64,000 bases of DNA from Aeromicrobium sp. Root495. Its GTDB lineage: Bacteria; Actinomycetota; Actinomycetes; Propionibacteriales; Nocardioidaceae. Under the pieces are notes generated by a model that made no database searches, was not told where the DNA came from, and saw nothing but the letters and a program-made list of their open reading frames with translations. The first letter of the stretch is position 1. Every line of letters starts with the position of its first letter. Positions 17,828-28,479 of this stretch are shown here, piece after piece. A program made the position numbers and the translations under genes. Location of the stretch: assembly GCF_001426755.1 (NCBI RefSeq), contig NZ_LMFJ01000001.1, forward strand, positions 1,626,964 through 1,690,963, read 5' to 3'.

Positions 17828-17847
17828 CCATGAGAGGGCTCTCATGG
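17828..17847. promoter_or_regulatory. Perfect 20-bp palindrome, candidate operator of the repeat-protein/kinase operon
   Basis: CCATGAGAG (17828-17836), GG, CTCTCATGG (17839-17847). Read on the minus strand it contains CATGAGAGCCCT, identical to 14010-14021 in the cassette 2 promoter. A weaker GTGAGAC lies 11 bp to the left. It is 67-86 bases upstream of the ATG at 17761. Confidence 0.6.
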
Positions 17848-17904
17848 CCGAGAAGGTCCCTCTGGCAGACGCAGCGAGCAGGTCGCCGTCGAGGGGTGGG
17901 ACCG

Positions 17905-19149
17905 CTACAGGAGGGGGCCGAGGGGGCGCAGGATGAGCTCACAGGCGCGGGAGACGACCCAGCGGCGGTCCCACTCGGCGAGGGTGAGCTCGTCGCAGTT
18001 GGTGAGGTCGCGCGCGAAGACCTCCTCGAGGTGGGCCGCCAGGGCGTCGTCGATGATCTCGAGGTTGACCTCGTAGTTGCCCGACAGGCTGAGCCGGTCG
18101 ATGTTGGCCGTGCCCACGGTGGACCAGCGCCCGTCGATCGTGCACGTCTTGGCGTGCACCATGGCGTCCTTGTAGCGGTGGATCCGCACGCCCTCGCGCA
18201 GCAGGCGGCCGTAGAACCCGCGCGACAGCCAGTCCGCGACGACGTGGTTGCTGATCTCGGGCTGGATGATGTCGACCTCGACACCGCGTCGGCGGGCCTG
18301 GAGCAGCGCCTGGAGGATGTCGTGGTCGGGGATGAAGTAGGCCGCCGTGATGTGGATGTGGCTCACGGCGCGGTCGATCGCCTCCAGGTACATCCCCCGG
18401 ATGGGGAAGACCAGCTGGCGCGGGACGTTGCGGTGCACACGCACGCGCGGGTCCCAGTCCTCCGAGCCCGTGGAGGCGATGAGGTCGCCGGGCACGAGCA
18501 TGTTCCAGAAGTCGATGAACGCGTTGGCGAGGTCCCACACGGCCGAGCCCGTGATGCGCAGGTGCGTGTCACGCCACTGCGTGGCGTAGAGGGAGCCGAT
18601 GTTGTAGCCACCCAGGAAGCCGACGGTGTCGTCGACCACGAGGATCTTGCGGTGGTCTCGACCCCACCGACGCGGACTGAAGGGCTTGAGGCCGGCGTTG
18701 TAGACCGGGTAGCGCAGCACGTGGACGGAGGGGCCGAACGAGAAGAAGCGCGGGTTGACCACGAGGTTGGCGAACGCGTCGTAGACCACGTAGACCTCGA
18801 CGCCGCGGGACGCGGCGGCCTCGAGAGCGGTCTTGAACCGCACCCCCATCTCGTCGCCCTTGATGATGAATGACTCGAAGAACACCCGCTCCCGGGCGCC
18901 CTCGACCGCCGTGAGCATGTCCTCGTAGAGGTCGTCTCCGTACGTGTACGTGGTGGCGTCTCCACGCGGCGTGCTGACGGTGGCGGGCGGCGTGACGGGG
19001 AACCCGTCGTCGCGCTTGCCACGCAGGAGCTTGCGGATCTTGGTGGTGCCCATGAGACCCGCCACGACCACCACGACGGAGGCCAGCCACGACTGGACGC
19101 TGCGCCAGATGATGCGACGCGGCGACGGCTTCCTCATCCTCAGTCCCAT
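17905..19149 (-). CDS. Phospholipase D / cardiolipin synthase-like membrane protein
   Basis: 414 residues. One N-terminal membrane segment (about 18-34, SVQSWLASVVVVVAGLM) is followed by two PLD domains, each with a complete HKD motif: H166-R-K168 with GRDHRKILVVDD, and H332-A-K334 with VHAKTCTIDG. Such proteins make cardiolipin from phosphatidylglycerol or hydrolyse phosphodiesters. I favour a cardiolipin synthase-like role on length and the GGYNIG motif after the first HKD. It lies between truB and the signalling genes on the same strand as the kinase operon, 143 bases upstream of it. Confidence 0.85.
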   Translation of the reverse strand: MGLRMRKPSPRRIIWRSVQSWLASVVVVVAGLMGTTKIRKLLRGKRDDGFPVTPPATVSTPRGDATTYTYGDDLYEDMLTAVEGARERVFFESFIIKGDEMGVRFKTALEAAASRGVEVYVVYDAFANLVVNPRFFSFGPSVHVLRYPVYNAGLKPFSPRRWGRDHRKILVVDDTVGFLGGYNIGSLYATQWRDTHLRITGSAVWDLANAFIDFWNMLVPGDLIASTGSEDWDPRVRVHRNVPRQLVFPIRGMYLEAIDRAVSHIHITAAYFIPDHDILQALLQARRRGVEVDIIQPEISNHVVADWLSRGFYGRLLREGVRIHRYKDAMVHAKTCTIDGRWSTVGTANIDRLSLSGNYEVNLEIIDDALAAHLEEVFARDLTNCDELTLAEWDRRWVVSRACELILRPLGPLL

Positions 19150-19175
19150 GGTGGGATCACCCTAGTGGGCACGGG

Positions 19176-20057
19176 TCAGACGAAGACGGCGACGGGGCGC
19201 GCCACGGCACCGCCCTGCTCGTACAGGGCCAGGAACTCGCCGTCGGGGTCGAACACGGCCACCGGGCCGCGCGAACCCAGGTCGATGCCCGTGAGCCGGC
19301 GCCCGTACCGGACGTCCTGGGCCGTGGCGGCATCGAGGTCGACGCTCGGGAAGGCGGCGCGTGCCGTGTCGTCGAGCGAGACGTAGGAGAGCTCCTCCTC
19401 CAGCTGCTCGAGGGTGCGGGCGACGTCGAGACCGAACCCGCCCACGCGCGTGCGGCGCAGCATCGTGAGGTGTCCGCCCACGCCGAGCGTGCTGCCGAGG
19501 TCGCGGGCGAGCGCCCGGACGTACGTGCCACTCGTGCAGACGACGCGGACGTCGAGGTCGAGCCGGTCGCCCTCACGGCGCTCCGCCAGCAGCTCGAAGG
19601 TGGACACCGTGACGGGCCGGGGCGCGAGCTGGACGTCCTCGCCGGACCTGACGCGGGCGTACGAGCGCTGACCGTCGACCTTGATGGCCGAGACCTTGGA
19701 CGGCACCTGCTGGATGTGGCCCGTGAGCGGCAGCATCGCGGCCACGACGGCCTCGTGCGTGACGGCACCGGCGTCGGCCGTCTCGAGGACGTCGCCCTCG
19801 GCGTCGTCGGTGACCGTGGACTCCCCCAGCCGGATGGTGGCGAGGTACTCCTTGTCGGCCAGCTGCAGGTGGCCCATGAGCCGGGTGGCCCGCCCGAAGC
19901 CGAGCAGGAGGACGCCGGTGGCCATGGGATCGAGCGTCCCGGCGTGACCCACCTTGCGGGTGCCGGTGAGGCGGCGTCCCCGGGCCACGACGTCGTGCGA
20001 GGTCCAGCCGGACGGCTTGTCGACGACGACGAGCCCGGAGGCGACGGGATCGCTCAC
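19176..20057 (-). CDS. truB: tRNA pseudouridine(55) synthase
   Basis: 293 residues. It makes the universal pseudouridine 55 of tRNA. The catalytic aspartate is D43 in [21 protein letters not shown] and [13 protein letters not shown] are further family motifs, and [15 protein letters not shown] is in the C-terminal half. The GTG start overlaps the rbfA stop (GTGA), so translation is coupled. It is the last gene of the conserved infB-rbfA-truB cluster. Confidence 0.96.
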   Translation of the reverse strand: MSDPVASGLVVVDKPSGWTSHDVVARGRRLTGTRKVGHAGTLDPMATGVLLLGFGRATRLMGHLQLADKEYLATIRLGESTVTDDAEGDVLETADAGAVTHEAVVAAMLPLTGHIQQVPSKVSAIKVDGQRSYARVRSGEDVQLAPRPVTVSTFELLAERREGDRLDLDVRVVCTSGTYVRALARDLGSTLGVGGHLTMLRRTRVGGFGLDVARTLEQLEEELSYVSLDDTARAAFPSVDLDAATAQDVRYGRRLTGIDLGSRGPVAVFDPDGEFLALYEQGGAVARPVAVFV

Positions 20058-20491
20058 TCGTCCTCGGCCGACTCGTCGTCCTTGTGCTTGTACGGGTCGG
20101 CCTCGCCGGCGTACTGGGCACCGGCGGACTGCTGGGCCACGCGCTCGTCGGACTCACGGGCCTTGGCCAGCAGGTCCTCGATCTGGCGGGCCTCCTCCGG
20201 CACGGCATCGAGGAAGAACGCGAGCGTGGGAGTGATCCGGGTGCCGAGCTGCTTGCCGACCTCGGCCCGCAGCAGGCCGGTGGCGCTGCGCAGTGCGGCG
20301 GCGGTGTCGTCGACCGCCTTCTGGTCGCCGATGACGGTGTAGAACACCGAGGCGTTCTGGTTGTCGCCGGTGAGCCGCACGTCGGTGATCGTGACGAAGC
20401 CCAGGCGCGGGTCCTTGACCCGACGCTCGAGCATCTGGGCCACGATGACCTTGATGCGATCGGCCAGCTGCTGGGTCCGCTGCCCCGCCAT
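20054..20491 (-). CDS. rbfA: Ribosome-binding factor A
   Basis: 145 residues. A KH-fold factor needed for late 30S maturation and cold adaptation. [33 protein letters not shown] and ARVFY-like ASVFYTVIG are the expected core, and [22 protein letters not shown] closes it. The acidic, lysine-containing tail (about 125-145) is longer than in minimal members. The ATG has a GGAGGAA site. A long inverted repeat separates it from infB. Confidence 0.94.
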   Translation of the reverse strand: MAGQRTQQLADRIKVIVAQMLERRVKDPRLGFVTITDVRLTGDNQNASVFYTVIGDQKAVDDTAAALRSATGLLRAEVGKQLGTRITPTLAFFLDAVPEEARQIEDLLAKARESDERVAQQSAGAQYAGEADPYKHKDDESAEDE

Positions 20492-20522
20492 GGTTCCTCC
20501 GCGTTGTCTTGAAGTGGTGGAA

Positions 20523-20571
20523 GGCCTTCGACAGGCTCAGGCGGCGGTGCCGCCCGAGCCTGTCGAAGGCC
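20523..20571. repeat. Palindromic repeat with the CTTCGACAGGCTC arm
   Basis: Arms 20523-20545 and 20549-20571 (23 bases each, one mismatch) around a GGT loop. The arm begins GGCCTTCGACAGGCTCAGGC. I recognise CTTCGACAGGCTCAG as a widely dispersed palindromic repeat in high-GC bacteria. It lies 6 bases beyond the infB stop, between infB and rbfA, so it could attenuate or stabilise the operon transcript. Confidence 0.85.
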
Positions 20572-20577
20572 GGGACA

Positions 20578-23376
20578 TCAGGCGCGCGGCTTCTCGCGCA
20601 GCTCGAACATCTCGACGACGTCGCCGATCTTGATGTCGCTGTAGCCCTTGAGCACCAGACCACACTCGAAGCCCTCGCGGACCTCGGACGCGTCGTCCTT
20701 CTCGCGGCGCAGGCTGGCCAGGTCGAGGTTGTCGGCGACGACCGAGCCGTCGCGCAGCAACCGGGCCTTGGCGTTGCGCCGCAGCGTGCCGCTCGTGACC
20801 ATGCAACCGGCGATGTTGCCGATCTTGCTGGAGCGGAAGATGTCGCGGATCTCGGCGGTACCGAGCTGCGCCTCCTCGAACTCCGGCTTGAGCATGCCCT
20901 TGAGCGCTGCCTCGATCTCCTCGATGGCCTGGTAGATCACCGAGTAGTACTTGATCTCGACGCCCTCGCGGTCGGCGAGCTCGGTGGCCTTGCCCTGCGG
21001 CCGCACGTTGAAGCCGATGATGACGGCGTTGGACGCGGCTGCCAGGTTGACGTCGGTCTCGGTGATGGCACCGACACCACGGTCGATGACCCGCAGCGCG
21101 ACCTCGTCGCTGACCTCGATGTTGGCCAGCGAGTCCTCGAGCGCCTCCACCGAGCCGGAACCGTCACCCTTGAGGATGAGGAGCAGCTCGTCGGTCTCGC
21201 CCTTCTCCAGCGAGGACATGAAGTCCTCGAGGGTGCGGCGGCCGCTGCGCTTGGCCAGCAGCGCGTTGCGCTCCCGGGCCTCGCGCTTCTCGGCCACCTG
21301 GCGGGCCAGGCGGTCGTCGGCCACGACCATGAAGTTGTCGCCGGCACCGGGGACGGCCGTGAGGCCCAGCACGAGCGCGGGGCGCGACGGCGTGGCCTCC
21401 TCGATGTTCTCGCCGTGCTCGTCGAGCATGGCGCGGACACGGCCGAAGGCCGGACCGGCCACGAGCGAGTCGCCGACCCGCAGGGTGCCTCGGTGCACGA
21501 GCACCGTGGCGACGGGGCCACGACCACGGTCGAGGTGCGCCTCGATGACGAGACCCTCGGCGTTCTGCGTGGGGTTGGCCCGCAGGTCGAGCTCGGCGTC
21601 GGCCGTCAGGATGACAGCCGCCATGAGGTCCTCGAGACCCGTCCCGGCCTTGGCCGAGACGTCGACGAACATGGTGTCTCCGCCGTACTCCTCGGGCACG
21701 AGTCCGTACTCGGAGAGCTGGCCACGAGCACGCGTGGGATCGGCGTCGGGCTTGTCGACCTTGTTGACGGCCACGACGATCGGGACGCCGGCGGCCTTGG
21801 CGTGGTTGAGCGCCTCCACCGTCTGCGGCATGACGCCGTCGTCGGCCGCGACCACGAGGATCGCGATGTCGGTGGCCTGGGCACCACGGGCACGCATGGC
21901 CGTGAAGGCCTCGTGACCGGGAGTGTCGATCAGGGTGATGCGGCGCTCTTCGCCGTCGACCTCGGTGCCCACCTGGTAGGCGCCGATGTGCTGCGTGATG
22001 CCGCCGGCCTCCTTGTCGACCACGTTGGTCGAGCGGAGGGCGTCGAGCAGCTTGGTCTTGCCGTGGTCGACGTGACCCATGACGGTGACGACCGGCGGGC
22101 GGGCGATGAGATCGTCCTCGTCGCCCTCGTTCTCACCGAACTCGAGGTCGAACGACTCGAGCAGCTCGCGGTCCTCGTCCTCGGGCGAGATGACCTCGAC
22201 GGTGTAGTTGAGCTCCTCGCCCAGCAGCTGCAGCGTCTCGTCGTTGGCCGACTGCGTGGCCGTGACGATCTCGCCCAGGTGGAACAGGACCTCGACGAGC
22301 GAGGCTGCGTCGACGCCGATCTTCTCGGCGAAGTCGCTCAGCGACGAGCCACGCGTGAGACGGACCGTCTCGCCGTTGCCCTTGCGGACGCGCACGCCAC
22401 CGATGGCGGGCGCCTGCATCTGGTCGAACTCCTGGCGCTTCGCGCGCTTGCTCTTGCGTCCACGACGAGCGGGACCACCGGGGCGACCGAAGGCGCCCTG
22501 CGTGCCACCACGACCGCCACGGCCGGGGCCGTTGGGACGAGCGCCCGGTCCGCCGCCGAATCCGCCACCGGCGGGACGGTTGGGACCGAAGTTGTTGCCA
22601 CCGCCGCCACCGGGACGACCGGCACCTGCGGGAGCGCCGCGACCGGGTCCACCGGGACGACCGCCACCGCCGCCACCGGGTCCGCCGCGGCCGGGGCCGG
22701 GACGGTTGGTGAGGCCGGACTGCTTGGGCATCATGGCCGGGTTGGGACGCGGCATGCCCGGACGCGGCGCGGCTCCACCCTCACGGGCGGCCGGCGGACG
22801 CGGCGGGCGGTCCTGCTGCATGCCCTGGCGCGACGAGAACGGGTTGTTGCCCGGACGGGCACTGCCACCGGGACGCGGTCCGGGAGCCGGACGCGGGCCC
22901 GGGGTGCCGGGACGCGGAGCGGCCGGCGCGGCCTCGTCGGACGCAGGTGCGGCGGGAGCGGGTGCCGCGGGAGCCGCGGCGGCAGGCGCCTCGGGCTCGG
23001 GGGCCTGCGGTGCCCGCGGACCGGGACGCGGTCCCGGCGACGGAGCGGTGCGGGCGGGTGCCTCCGCGGCCAGGGCCTCGGGGGCGGCGGGAGCCGCCGG
23101 GGCAGCCTCGGCAGCCGGGGCGGCGGCCGGAGCGGCAGCCTCGGCCGGGGCGGCCGCAGGTGCGGCCGGCTTGGCGGCGGGCGCCTTCTTGGCGGCCTTC
23201 TTCTCACCCTGCGTGCGCAGGGCGTCGCCGTGGACCTCGTTGAGGCGACGCACGACGGGCGCCTCGATGGTCGAGGACGCAGACTTCACGTACTCACCCA
23301 TGTCCTGCAAGGTGGACAGGATGAGCTTGCTGGGGACACCGAACTCTTTGGCGAGCTCGTGGACGCGTACAGCCAC
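20578..23376 (-). CDS. infB: Translation initiation factor IF-2
   Basis: 932 residues. A GTPase that positions initiator tRNA. The IF2 N-terminal helix domain ([18 protein letters not shown]) is followed by a very Ala/Pro/Gly/Arg-rich linker (about residues 55-320), then a second N domain and the G domain: [20 protein letters not shown] and NKVDKPDAD. Domains II-IV follow, ending [19 protein letters not shown]. The start is GTG with a GAAGGAGA site. The long linker is typical of actinobacteria. It lies downstream of ylxR/nusA. Confidence 0.97.
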   Translation of the reverse strand: MAVRVHELAKEFGVPSKLILSTLQDMGEYVKSASSTIEAPVVRRLNEVHGDALRTQGEKKAAKKAPAAKPAAPAAAPAEAAAPAAAPAAEAAPAAPAAPEALAAEAPARTAPSPGPRPGPRAPQAPEPEAPAAAAPAAPAPAAPASDEAAPAAPRPGTPGPRPAPGPRPGGSARPGNNPFSSRQGMQQDRPPRPPAAREGGAAPRPGMPRPNPAMMPKQSGLTNRPGPGRGGPGGGGGGRPGGPGRGAPAGAGRPGGGGGNNFGPNRPAGGGFGGGPGARPNGPGRGGRGGTQGAFGRPGGPARRGRKSKRAKRQEFDQMQAPAIGGVRVRKGNGETVRLTRGSSLSDFAEKIGVDAASLVEVLFHLGEIVTATQSANDETLQLLGEELNYTVEVISPEDEDRELLESFDLEFGENEGDEDDLIARPPVVTVMGHVDHGKTKLLDALRSTNVVDKEAGGITQHIGAYQVGTEVDGEERRITLIDTPGHEAFTAMRARGAQATDIAILVVAADDGVMPQTVEALNHAKAAGVPIVVAVNKVDKPDADPTRARGQLSEYGLVPEEYGGDTMFVDVSAKAGTGLEDLMAAVILTADAELDLRANPTQNAEGLVIEAHLDRGRGPVATVLVHRGTLRVGDSLVAGPAFGRVRAMLDEHGENIEEATPSRPALVLGLTAVPGAGDNFMVVADDRLARQVAEKREARERNALLAKRSGRRTLEDFMSSLEKGETDELLLILKGDGSGSVEALEDSLANIEVSDEVALRVIDRGVGAITETDVNLAAASNAVIIGFNVRPQGKATELADREGVEIKYYSVIYQAIEEIEAALKGMLKPEFEEAQLGTAEIRDIFRSSKIGNIAGCMVTSGTLRRNAKARLLRDGSVVADNLDLASLRREKDDASEVREGFECGLVLKGYSDIKIGDVVEMFELREKPRA

Positions 23377-23516
23377 TTTTCTCCTTCAGGGGGTCCAGCC
23401 CTGAAAGGGACCAGACCGTTGTTAGACGAACGGGTTCATCGGAACGAACTCATCGACGATTCATGAGCAGGTGCTCCGTCTTCGGTCGGTGGGCATGGGG
23501 CCCGGATGGTCGGTGG

Positions 23517-23783
23517 TCAGGTCGCTGGTGCCACGAGTGCGTCGAGCGCCTCGGTGTCGAACGGTCCCTCCTGGCGGAAGGCCCGGCCGAAGGCCCGACG
23601 TCGTCGGGCCTGCTCCAGGCACCGGGCCTCGGGGTGCAGGTGCGCCCCTCGTCCCGGCAACGATCCGTCGAGGTCGGGCGTCACGACCGAGGCCGTGGGC
23701 GTCCGGACGACGACGAGTCGCACCAGAGTGGTCTTGTCAGCTCGTGATCGGCATCCGATGCACGTGCGCAACACCGCAGACAA
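23517..23783 (-). CDS. ylxR: YlxR-family (DUF448) nucleic-acid-binding protein
   Basis: 88 residues. RTCIGCR near the N-terminus, VRLVVV, and the GRGAHLHPEARCLEQARRRRAFGRAF segment are the family signature. YlxR proteins sit between nusA and infB and bind RNA or DNA; some regulate transcription. It starts at a TTG two bases after the nusA stop; a GTG three codons later is the alternative. The 140 bases between its stop and infB hold only a modest hairpin (23385-23405). Confidence 0.88.
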   Translation of the reverse strand: MSAVLRTCIGCRSRADKTTLVRLVVVRTPTASVVTPDLDGSLPGRGAHLHPEARCLEQARRRRAFGRAFRQEGPFDTEALDALVAPAT

Positions 23784-23785
23784 GT

Positions 23786-24895
23786 CTACCCCGTCGGGGA
23801 AGTGCTTGAGTCCACACCCGAGGTCGGGCTCGGCGGGGCCGTCTCGGTGTCGGAACGGATGTCGATGCGCCAGCCGGTGAGCTTGGCGGCGAGGCGGGCG
23901 TTCTGCCCCTCCTTGCCGATCGCGAGCGACAGCTGGAAGTCGGGCACCACGACGCGCGCGGCACGGGCGGTGGCGTCGACGACCGTGACGGACTTCACCT
24001 GCGCCGGGGACAGCGCATGGCCGATGAACTCGGCCGGGTCCTCGGCGAAGTCGACGATGTCGATCTTCTCGCCGTGGAGCTCGTGCATGACGTTGCGGAC
24101 GCGCGAGCCCATGGGGCCGATGCAGGCACCCTTGGCGTTGACGCCAGGAACCGTGGCGCGCACCGCGATCTTCGAGCGGTGCCCCGCCTCGCGGGCGATG
24201 GCGGCGATCTCGACGGAGCCGTCGGCGATCTCCGGAGCCTCGAGCGCGAACAGCAGACGCACGAGCCCCGGGTGGGTGCGCGAGACCTTGACGCGGGGTC
24301 CGCGCATGCCCTTCTCGACCTCGTAGACGTAGGCCTTGAGGCGCTCGCCGTGGGCGTACTTCTCGTCGGCCACGCGCTCGGCGGCCGGAAGGAGCGCCTC
24401 GATGCGGCCCAGGTCGAGCATGACGTCGCCGGGACGCCCGCTCTGCTGGATGATGCCCGACACGATGTCGCCCACCTTGCCCGAGAACTCGCCGAACTTC
24501 TGCTCGTCCTCGGCGTCGCGCAGGCGCTGCATGATGAGCTGGCGCGCGATGGTGGCGGCGAACCGGCCGAAGTCCTCAGGCGTGTCGTCGAACTCCTCGC
24601 TGAAGCGCGGCGCCGGGCGCGGCACGGGGGCAGCCGCGACGTCGGCGTCGGGCAGGAGGTCGCCGTCCTCGTCGGCGGTGGGCGCGGGTGCCGGGGCGGG
24701 GTCCTCGAGGCGCTCCTTGGCCCAGACCGTCACGTGGCCGGAGCGGCGGTCGAGCTCCACGCGGGCGTTCGAGTGGGCGTCGGCGGTCTTGTGGTACGCG
24801 GAGAGCAGGGCCGTCTCGATGGCCTCGACGACGACGTCGAGGGAGATGTCCTTCTCCCGCTCCAGTGCCTTGAGGGCGCTCATGTCGATGTCCAT
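23786..24895 (-). CDS. nusA: Transcription termination/antitermination factor NusA
   Basis: 369 residues. The N-terminal RNA polymerase-binding domain ([20 protein letters not shown]) is interrupted by an acidic Ala/Pro linker (about 65-100). An S1 domain follows ([17 protein letters not shown]), then two KH domains: [20 protein letters not shown] and [20 protein letters not shown]. It lacks the C-terminal repeats of proteobacterial NusA, as is normal in actinobacteria. It starts one base before the rimP stop and is followed by ylxR. Confidence 0.96.
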   Translation of the reverse strand: MDIDMSALKALEREKDISLDVVVEAIETALLSAYHKTADAHSNARVELDRRSGHVTVWAKERLEDPAPAPAPTADEDGDLLPDADVAAAPVPRPAPRFSEEFDDTPEDFGRFAATIARQLIMQRLRDAEDEQKFGEFSGKVGDIVSGIIQQSGRPGDVMLDLGRIEALLPAAERVADEKYAHGERLKAYVYEVEKGMRGPRVKVSRTHPGLVRLLFALEAPEIADGSVEIAAIAREAGHRSKIAVRATVPGVNAKGACIGPMGSRVRNVMHELHGEKIDIVDFAEDPAEFIGHALSPAQVKSVTVVDATARAARVVVPDFQLSLAIGKEGQNARLAAKLTGWRIDIRSDTETAPPSPTSGVDSSTSPTG

Positions 24896-24896
24896 G

Positions 24897-25349
24897 TCAG
24901 GCGTCCTTCCTGTTGAGCTCGGGGGTGACCTTGGCGGTCAGGATGTCGGAGTAGGCCAGACGGCGGGTCTCGCCGTCGACCGTGAGATCGACGCCGTCGT
25001 CGTCGCTGGCCAGGATGCGGCCCTTGACGGACGAGTAGTCGTGGAGCTTGACCGTCACGAGACGGTCGGCGTTGCGTCGCCAGTGGCGGGGCTCGGTGAG
25101 CGGGCGGGAGAGCCCACGGGAGCTGACCTCCAGCGTGTAGGGCTGGGAGCCCATCACGTCGGACTCGTCGAGGACGAGCGAGAGGGCCCGCGTGACCTGG
25201 GCGATGGTGTCGATGGAGACACCGCCGTCGGCGTCGACGGCGACGAGCAGGAGCTTCTGGCTCTGACCCGGCTTGACCTCGACGGCCTCCAGGTCGAGTC
25301 CGAGAGCCTCCACCGGCTCGCGGACCAGGGCCTCGATCTGGTCGCTCAT
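24897..25349 (-). CDS. rimP: Ribosome maturation factor RimP
   Basis: 150 residues. It assists 30S assembly, loading S12 and related proteins. [40 protein letters not shown] (the family signature VSSPG-like block) and [15 protein letters not shown] are visible. The ATG giving [12 protein letters not shown] is chosen; the longer open frame upstream runs into the divergent gene. First gene of the nusA operon on this strand. Confidence 0.95.
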   Translation of the reverse strand: MSDQIEALVREPVEALGLDLEAVEVKPGQSQKLLLVAVDADGGVSIDTIAQVTRALSLVLDESDVMGSQPYTLEVSSRGLSRPLTEPRHWRRNADRLVTVKLHDYSSVKGRILASDDDGVDLTVDGETRRLAYSDILTAKVTPELNRKDA

Positions 25350-25439
25350 GGTGGACTCCTGCTCTTCTGTTGTCGTGGTCGGACACGCGATGCTGTGTCG
25401 GGACCACCCTAGCGTGCGCCGCTCGACTAACCTGCCGGT

Positions 25440-25907
25440 GTGATGTCGCGGCGCGCTGCCCTCGGGGCGGGACTCGGGGTGGTGACCCTGGTCGGCGCGG
25501 GCCGGCTGGTGGGCCTCGACGACGACGCCCTCCGCGCGCTGGGCGCGTCGCCCCACCCGGAGCCCGACCCCGAGGACGCTGCGCGCCTCACCCGGGCCCG
25601 CCGCGAGCAGGTGGTGCTCGTCGCGCAGATCGAGGCGGCGCTCGAGCAGTCGCCCGACGTCGCCCGCAGCTCCCCCACGCTCCTGAAGGCGGCCCGCAGC
25701 CAGCTGGACCAGCTCGGTGGTCGCCCCGGAGCCGACGTCGACCCGGCGTCCACCGGCCTCGCCGAGACCGCGCGGGCGTTCGCCGCGTCGGCCCGGCGGC
25801 GCGAGGCCGACGCGCTCACGGCGTCCGACGTCGACCTGGCCCGGGTGCTCGCCTCCCTGTCCGCCGGCCAGGCACAGATCGCCCGCACCCTCGGGAGGAA
25901 CGCATGA
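25440..25907 (+). CDS. Conserved Ala-rich protein with N-terminal signal/anchor (Rv2843-like position)
   Basis: 155 residues. It begins GTG-ATG, with a twin-arginine-like MSRRAALGAGLGVVTLVGA start (about 1-20), then a mostly helical Ala/Leu/Arg-rich domain. No catalytic motif is seen. It is divergent from rimP, overlaps the DUF4439-type gene by four bases, and is followed by proS on the other strand. The same two-gene block occupies this place in Mycobacterium (Rv2843-Rv2844), so it is conserved by position. Function unknown. Confidence 0.7.
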   Translation: MMSRRAALGAGLGVVTLVGAGRLVGLDDDALRALGASPHPEPDPEDAARLTRARREQVVLVAQIEAALEQSPDVARSSPTLLKAARSQLDQLGGRPGADVDPASTGLAETARAFAASARRREADALTASDVDLARVLASLSAGQAQIARTLGRNA

Positions 25908-26326
25908 GCGACCCTCGCCCCGAGCAGCTGGCCGCGCTGCGGGCCTGGCTCGCGCTCGAGCACGAGGCCGTGTGGACCTACGGGCTCCTGGGCGCGCGCT
26001 TCACCAGTCTCACGGCGCAGGCACGCGAGGCGTGGACCGACCACCGGCGCACGCGCGACGCCCTCGCGCTCCGGGTCCGGGCCGCCGGCGGCTCCCCCGT
26101 GCGGGCGCTGGGCGCCTACGGGGTGGAGCGCCCGAAGGACGAGCGAGCCGCCCGCAGCCTCGCCGTCGACGTCGAGGAGCGCATCAGCGCGGCCTGCGTG
26201 GCGCTCGTGGGCGTGGGCGACGCGGCCGGGCGACGTCTGGCCCTCACGGCACTGCGCTCGACGGCCCTGCGCGCCGTCGACTGGGGCGCGGCGCCCGACG
26301 GCTTCCCCGGCCTCTCCCCCACCTGA
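25904..26326 (+). CDS. DUF4439 ferritin-like domain protein
   Basis: 140 residues, predicted all-helical. LRAWLALEHEAVWTYGLLGA is a ferritin-like first helix with E and H residues, HRRTRDALALRVRAAG is a second helix, and the C-terminus has AVDWG. This matches the DUF4439 family found next to rimP/proS in actinobacteria. It starts inside the previous stop (ATGA). A metal or oxidation-related role has been suggested by fold only. Convergent with proS. Confidence 0.75.
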   Translation: MSDPRPEQLAALRAWLALEHEAVWTYGLLGARFTSLTAQAREAWTDHRRTRDALALRVRAAGGSPVRALGAYGVERPKDERAARSLAVDVEERISAACVALVGVGDAAGRRLALTALRSTALRAVDWGAAPDGFPGLSPT

Positions 26327-26335
26327 CCCGGCGGG

Positions 26336-28087
26336 TCAGCGGCAGGTGGCGCGGACGAGGTCGACGGCGTCGGCGAGGGCGACGTCCTGCTTCTCACCCG
26401 TGGCGCGGTCACGCACCTCGACGAGGCCCTCGGCCAGCCCCTTGCCCACCACGACGATGGTGGGCATGCCCATGAGCTCGGCGTCCTTGAACTTCACTCC
26501 GGGCGAGACCTTGGGGCGGTCGTCGTGCAGCACCTCGAGGCCGACGGCCTCGAGCTCGGCGACGAAGGTGCTGGCGGTCTCGTTGATCTCGGGGTCCTTG
26601 CTCGCGACGACGACGTGCACGTCGTACGGCGCCACCTCGCGCGGCCAGATGATGCCGAGCTCGTCGTAGGAGCCCTCCACCACGGCGGCCACGGCGCGCG
26701 AGACGCCCACGCCGTAGGAGCCCATGGTGACCGTGACGAGCTTGCCGTTCTCGTCGAGCACCTGCAGACCCAGGGCCTCGGCGTACTTGCGACCGAGCTG
26801 GAAGACGTGACCCATCTCGATGCCACGGGCGAGCTCGAGCGGTCCCGAGCCGTCGGGTGCCGGATCGCCCGCGCGCACCTCGGCCGCCTCGATGGTGCCG
26901 TCGGGGGTGAAGTCGCGTCCGGCCACCAGGTCGATGACGTGGGAGCCGGAGACGTCGGCCCCGGTGACCCAGCGCGTGCCGTCGACGACGCGAGGATCCA
27001 CGAGGTAGCGGATCCCGCTGACGCTCTCCGAGCCGAGGACGCCCGGGCCGATGTAACCCTTCACGAGAGCGGGGTTGGCCGCGAAGTCCTTCTCGTCGAA
27101 CGCCTCCACCTCCGCGGGAGAGACCTGGGTCTCGAGCCGCTTGGCGTCGACCTCGCGGTCGCCGGGCACGCCGATGGCGAGGGGCTCACGCGTGCCGTCG
27201 GGGTGGCGCAGGACCACGAGCACGTTCTTGAGCGTGTCGGCAGCCGTCCAGGGCCGGTCGTCGCGCGGGAACGCCTCGTTGAGGTGGTCGACCAGCGTGT
27301 CGATCGTGGGGGTGTCGGGCGTCTGCTCGGCATGGGCCGCGGGCAGGCCGTCGAGCGGCACGGCGTCGGGGACGACCGTGGTGACCGCCTCGACGTTGGC
27401 CGCGTAGCCACCGGCCGAGCGCACGAACGTGTCCTCGCCCGTCTCGGCCACCACGAGGAACTCCTCGCTCGCCGAGCCGCCCATGGCGCCGGAGTCGGCG
27501 TGGACGATGACGTACTCGAAGCCGAGGCGGTCGAAGATGCGGATGTAGGCGTCGCGGTGAGCCTGGTACGAGCGCTCGAGGCCCTCGTCGGTGACGTCGA
27601 AGGAGTACGAGTCCTTCATGACGAACTCACGGCCGCGCAGGATGCCGGCGCGGGGACGCGCCTCGTCGCGGTACTTGGTCTGGATCTGGTAGAGCGAGAG
27701 GGGCAGGTCCTTGTACGAGGAGTACAGGTCCTTCACGAGCAGGGAGAACATCTCCTCGTGCGTGGGGCCCAGCAGCATGTCGGTGCCGCGACGGTCCTTG
27801 AGCCGGAAGAGGTTGGGCCCGTACTCGGTCCAGCGGTTGGTGGCCTCGTAGGGCTCGCGGGGCAGGAGCGCGGGGAACCGCACCTCCTGCGCGCCCATGG
27901 CGTTCATCTCCTCGCGCACGATCTGCTCGACACGACCCAGCACCTTGAGCCCGAGCGGCAGCCACGTGTAGATGCCCGGGGCGACGCGACGGACGTAGCC
28001 GGCCCGGACGAGCAGCTTGTGGCTGGGGACCTCCGCGTCGGCGGGATCGTCACGAAGCGTGCGGGCGAAGAGCTGGGACATGCGCAT
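26336..28087 (-). CDS. proS: Prolyl-tRNA synthetase
   Basis: 583 residues, class II, bacterial type with the INS editing domain (about 225-390) between motifs 2 and 3. [20 protein letters not shown] and [20 protein letters not shown] are motif 1. [20 protein letters not shown] is motif 2. [16 protein letters not shown] and [17 protein letters not shown] are motif 3. The anticodon-binding domain ends it. The ATG giving [12 protein letters not shown] is preferred; a second ATG lies two codons later. Confidence 0.96.
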   Translation of the reverse strand: MRMSQLFARTLRDDPADAEVPSHKLLVRAGYVRRVAPGIYTWLPLGLKVLGRVEQIVREEMNAMGAQEVRFPALLPREPYEATNRWTEYGPNLFRLKDRRGTDMLLGPTHEEMFSLLVKDLYSSYKDLPLSLYQIQTKYRDEARPRAGILRGREFVMKDSYSFDVTDEGLERSYQAHRDAYIRIFDRLGFEYVIVHADSGAMGGSASEEFLVVAETGEDTFVRSAGGYAANVEAVTTVVPDAVPLDGLPAAHAEQTPDTPTIDTLVDHLNEAFPRDDRPWTAADTLKNVLVVLRHPDGTREPLAIGVPGDREVDAKRLETQVSPAEVEAFDEKDFAANPALVKGYIGPGVLGSESVSGIRYLVDPRVVDGTRWVTGADVSGSHVIDLVAGRDFTPDGTIEAAEVRAGDPAPDGSGPLELARGIEMGHVFQLGRKYAEALGLQVLDENGKLVTVTMGSYGVGVSRAVAAVVEGSYDELGIIWPREVAPYDVHVVVASKDPEINETASTFVAELEAVGLEVLHDDRPKVSPGVKFKDAELMGMPTIVVVGKGLAEGLVEVRDRATGEKQDVALADAVDLVRATCR

Positions 28088-28110
28088 GACACGCAAGCCT
28101 AGGGCGTGGT

Positions 28111-28479
28111 TCAGCCCTGACCGCGCGAGGCCTTGAGCGCCGTCCGGATGAGCGGGGCCTGCAGGGGCAGACGAGCCAGGGTGCCCGCCTTGAACCAGCC
28201 GGGAGCCTTGGGGCTGCGCACGGCGTCGATGCTCATCTGAACGTTGGCGGGGAACACCGCCACCATCAGCAGCGCCGTGACCTTGCCGGCCAGCGGCCGG
28301 CTGCGCGGGCTCAGCAGCCCGGCGGCGCAGGCCACCTCGACCGCACCGGAGGCGAGCACGAGCTCGCGCTTGTACGGGAGCGGCTTGGGCACGATGCGCT
28401 CGAACGGCTCGGGCTTGACGAAGTGCAGCACGCCGGCCACGCCGAGGATGACGGCCAGACCCTTCACGTCGCGGCTCAT
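28111..28479 (-). CDS. DoxX-like small membrane protein
   Basis: 122 residues with about four hydrophobic segments: [54 protein letters not shown] and a weaker last one. [20 protein letters not shown] is typical of the DoxX-like family. Its molecular role is unknown; some members belong to oxidoreductase complexes. The ATG overlaps the stop of the upstream NodB gene by four bases, suggesting a two-gene unit. Confidence 0.75.
   Translation of the reverse strand: MSRDVKGLAVILGVAGVLHFVKPEPFERIVPKPLPYKRELVLASGAVEVACAAGLLSPRSRPLAGKVTALLMVAVFPANVQMSIDAVRSPKAPGWFKAGTLARLPLQAPLIRTALKASRGQG

Noticed and set aside
17905..19149. PLD-type nuclease of a defence system
   Set aside because: The membrane segment, two HKD motifs and length fit a cardiolipin synthase-like enzyme better, and no helicase or other defence partner is adjacent.
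22430..23160. Possible repeat array in infB
   Set aside because: It is the low-complexity Gly/Arg/Pro/Ala linker of IF-2, a normal feature in actinobacteria.
20509..23466. 985-residue plus-strand open frame antisense to infB
   Set aside because: It mirrors the infB linker and domains, has a composition typical of an antisense shadow, and infB is unambiguous.
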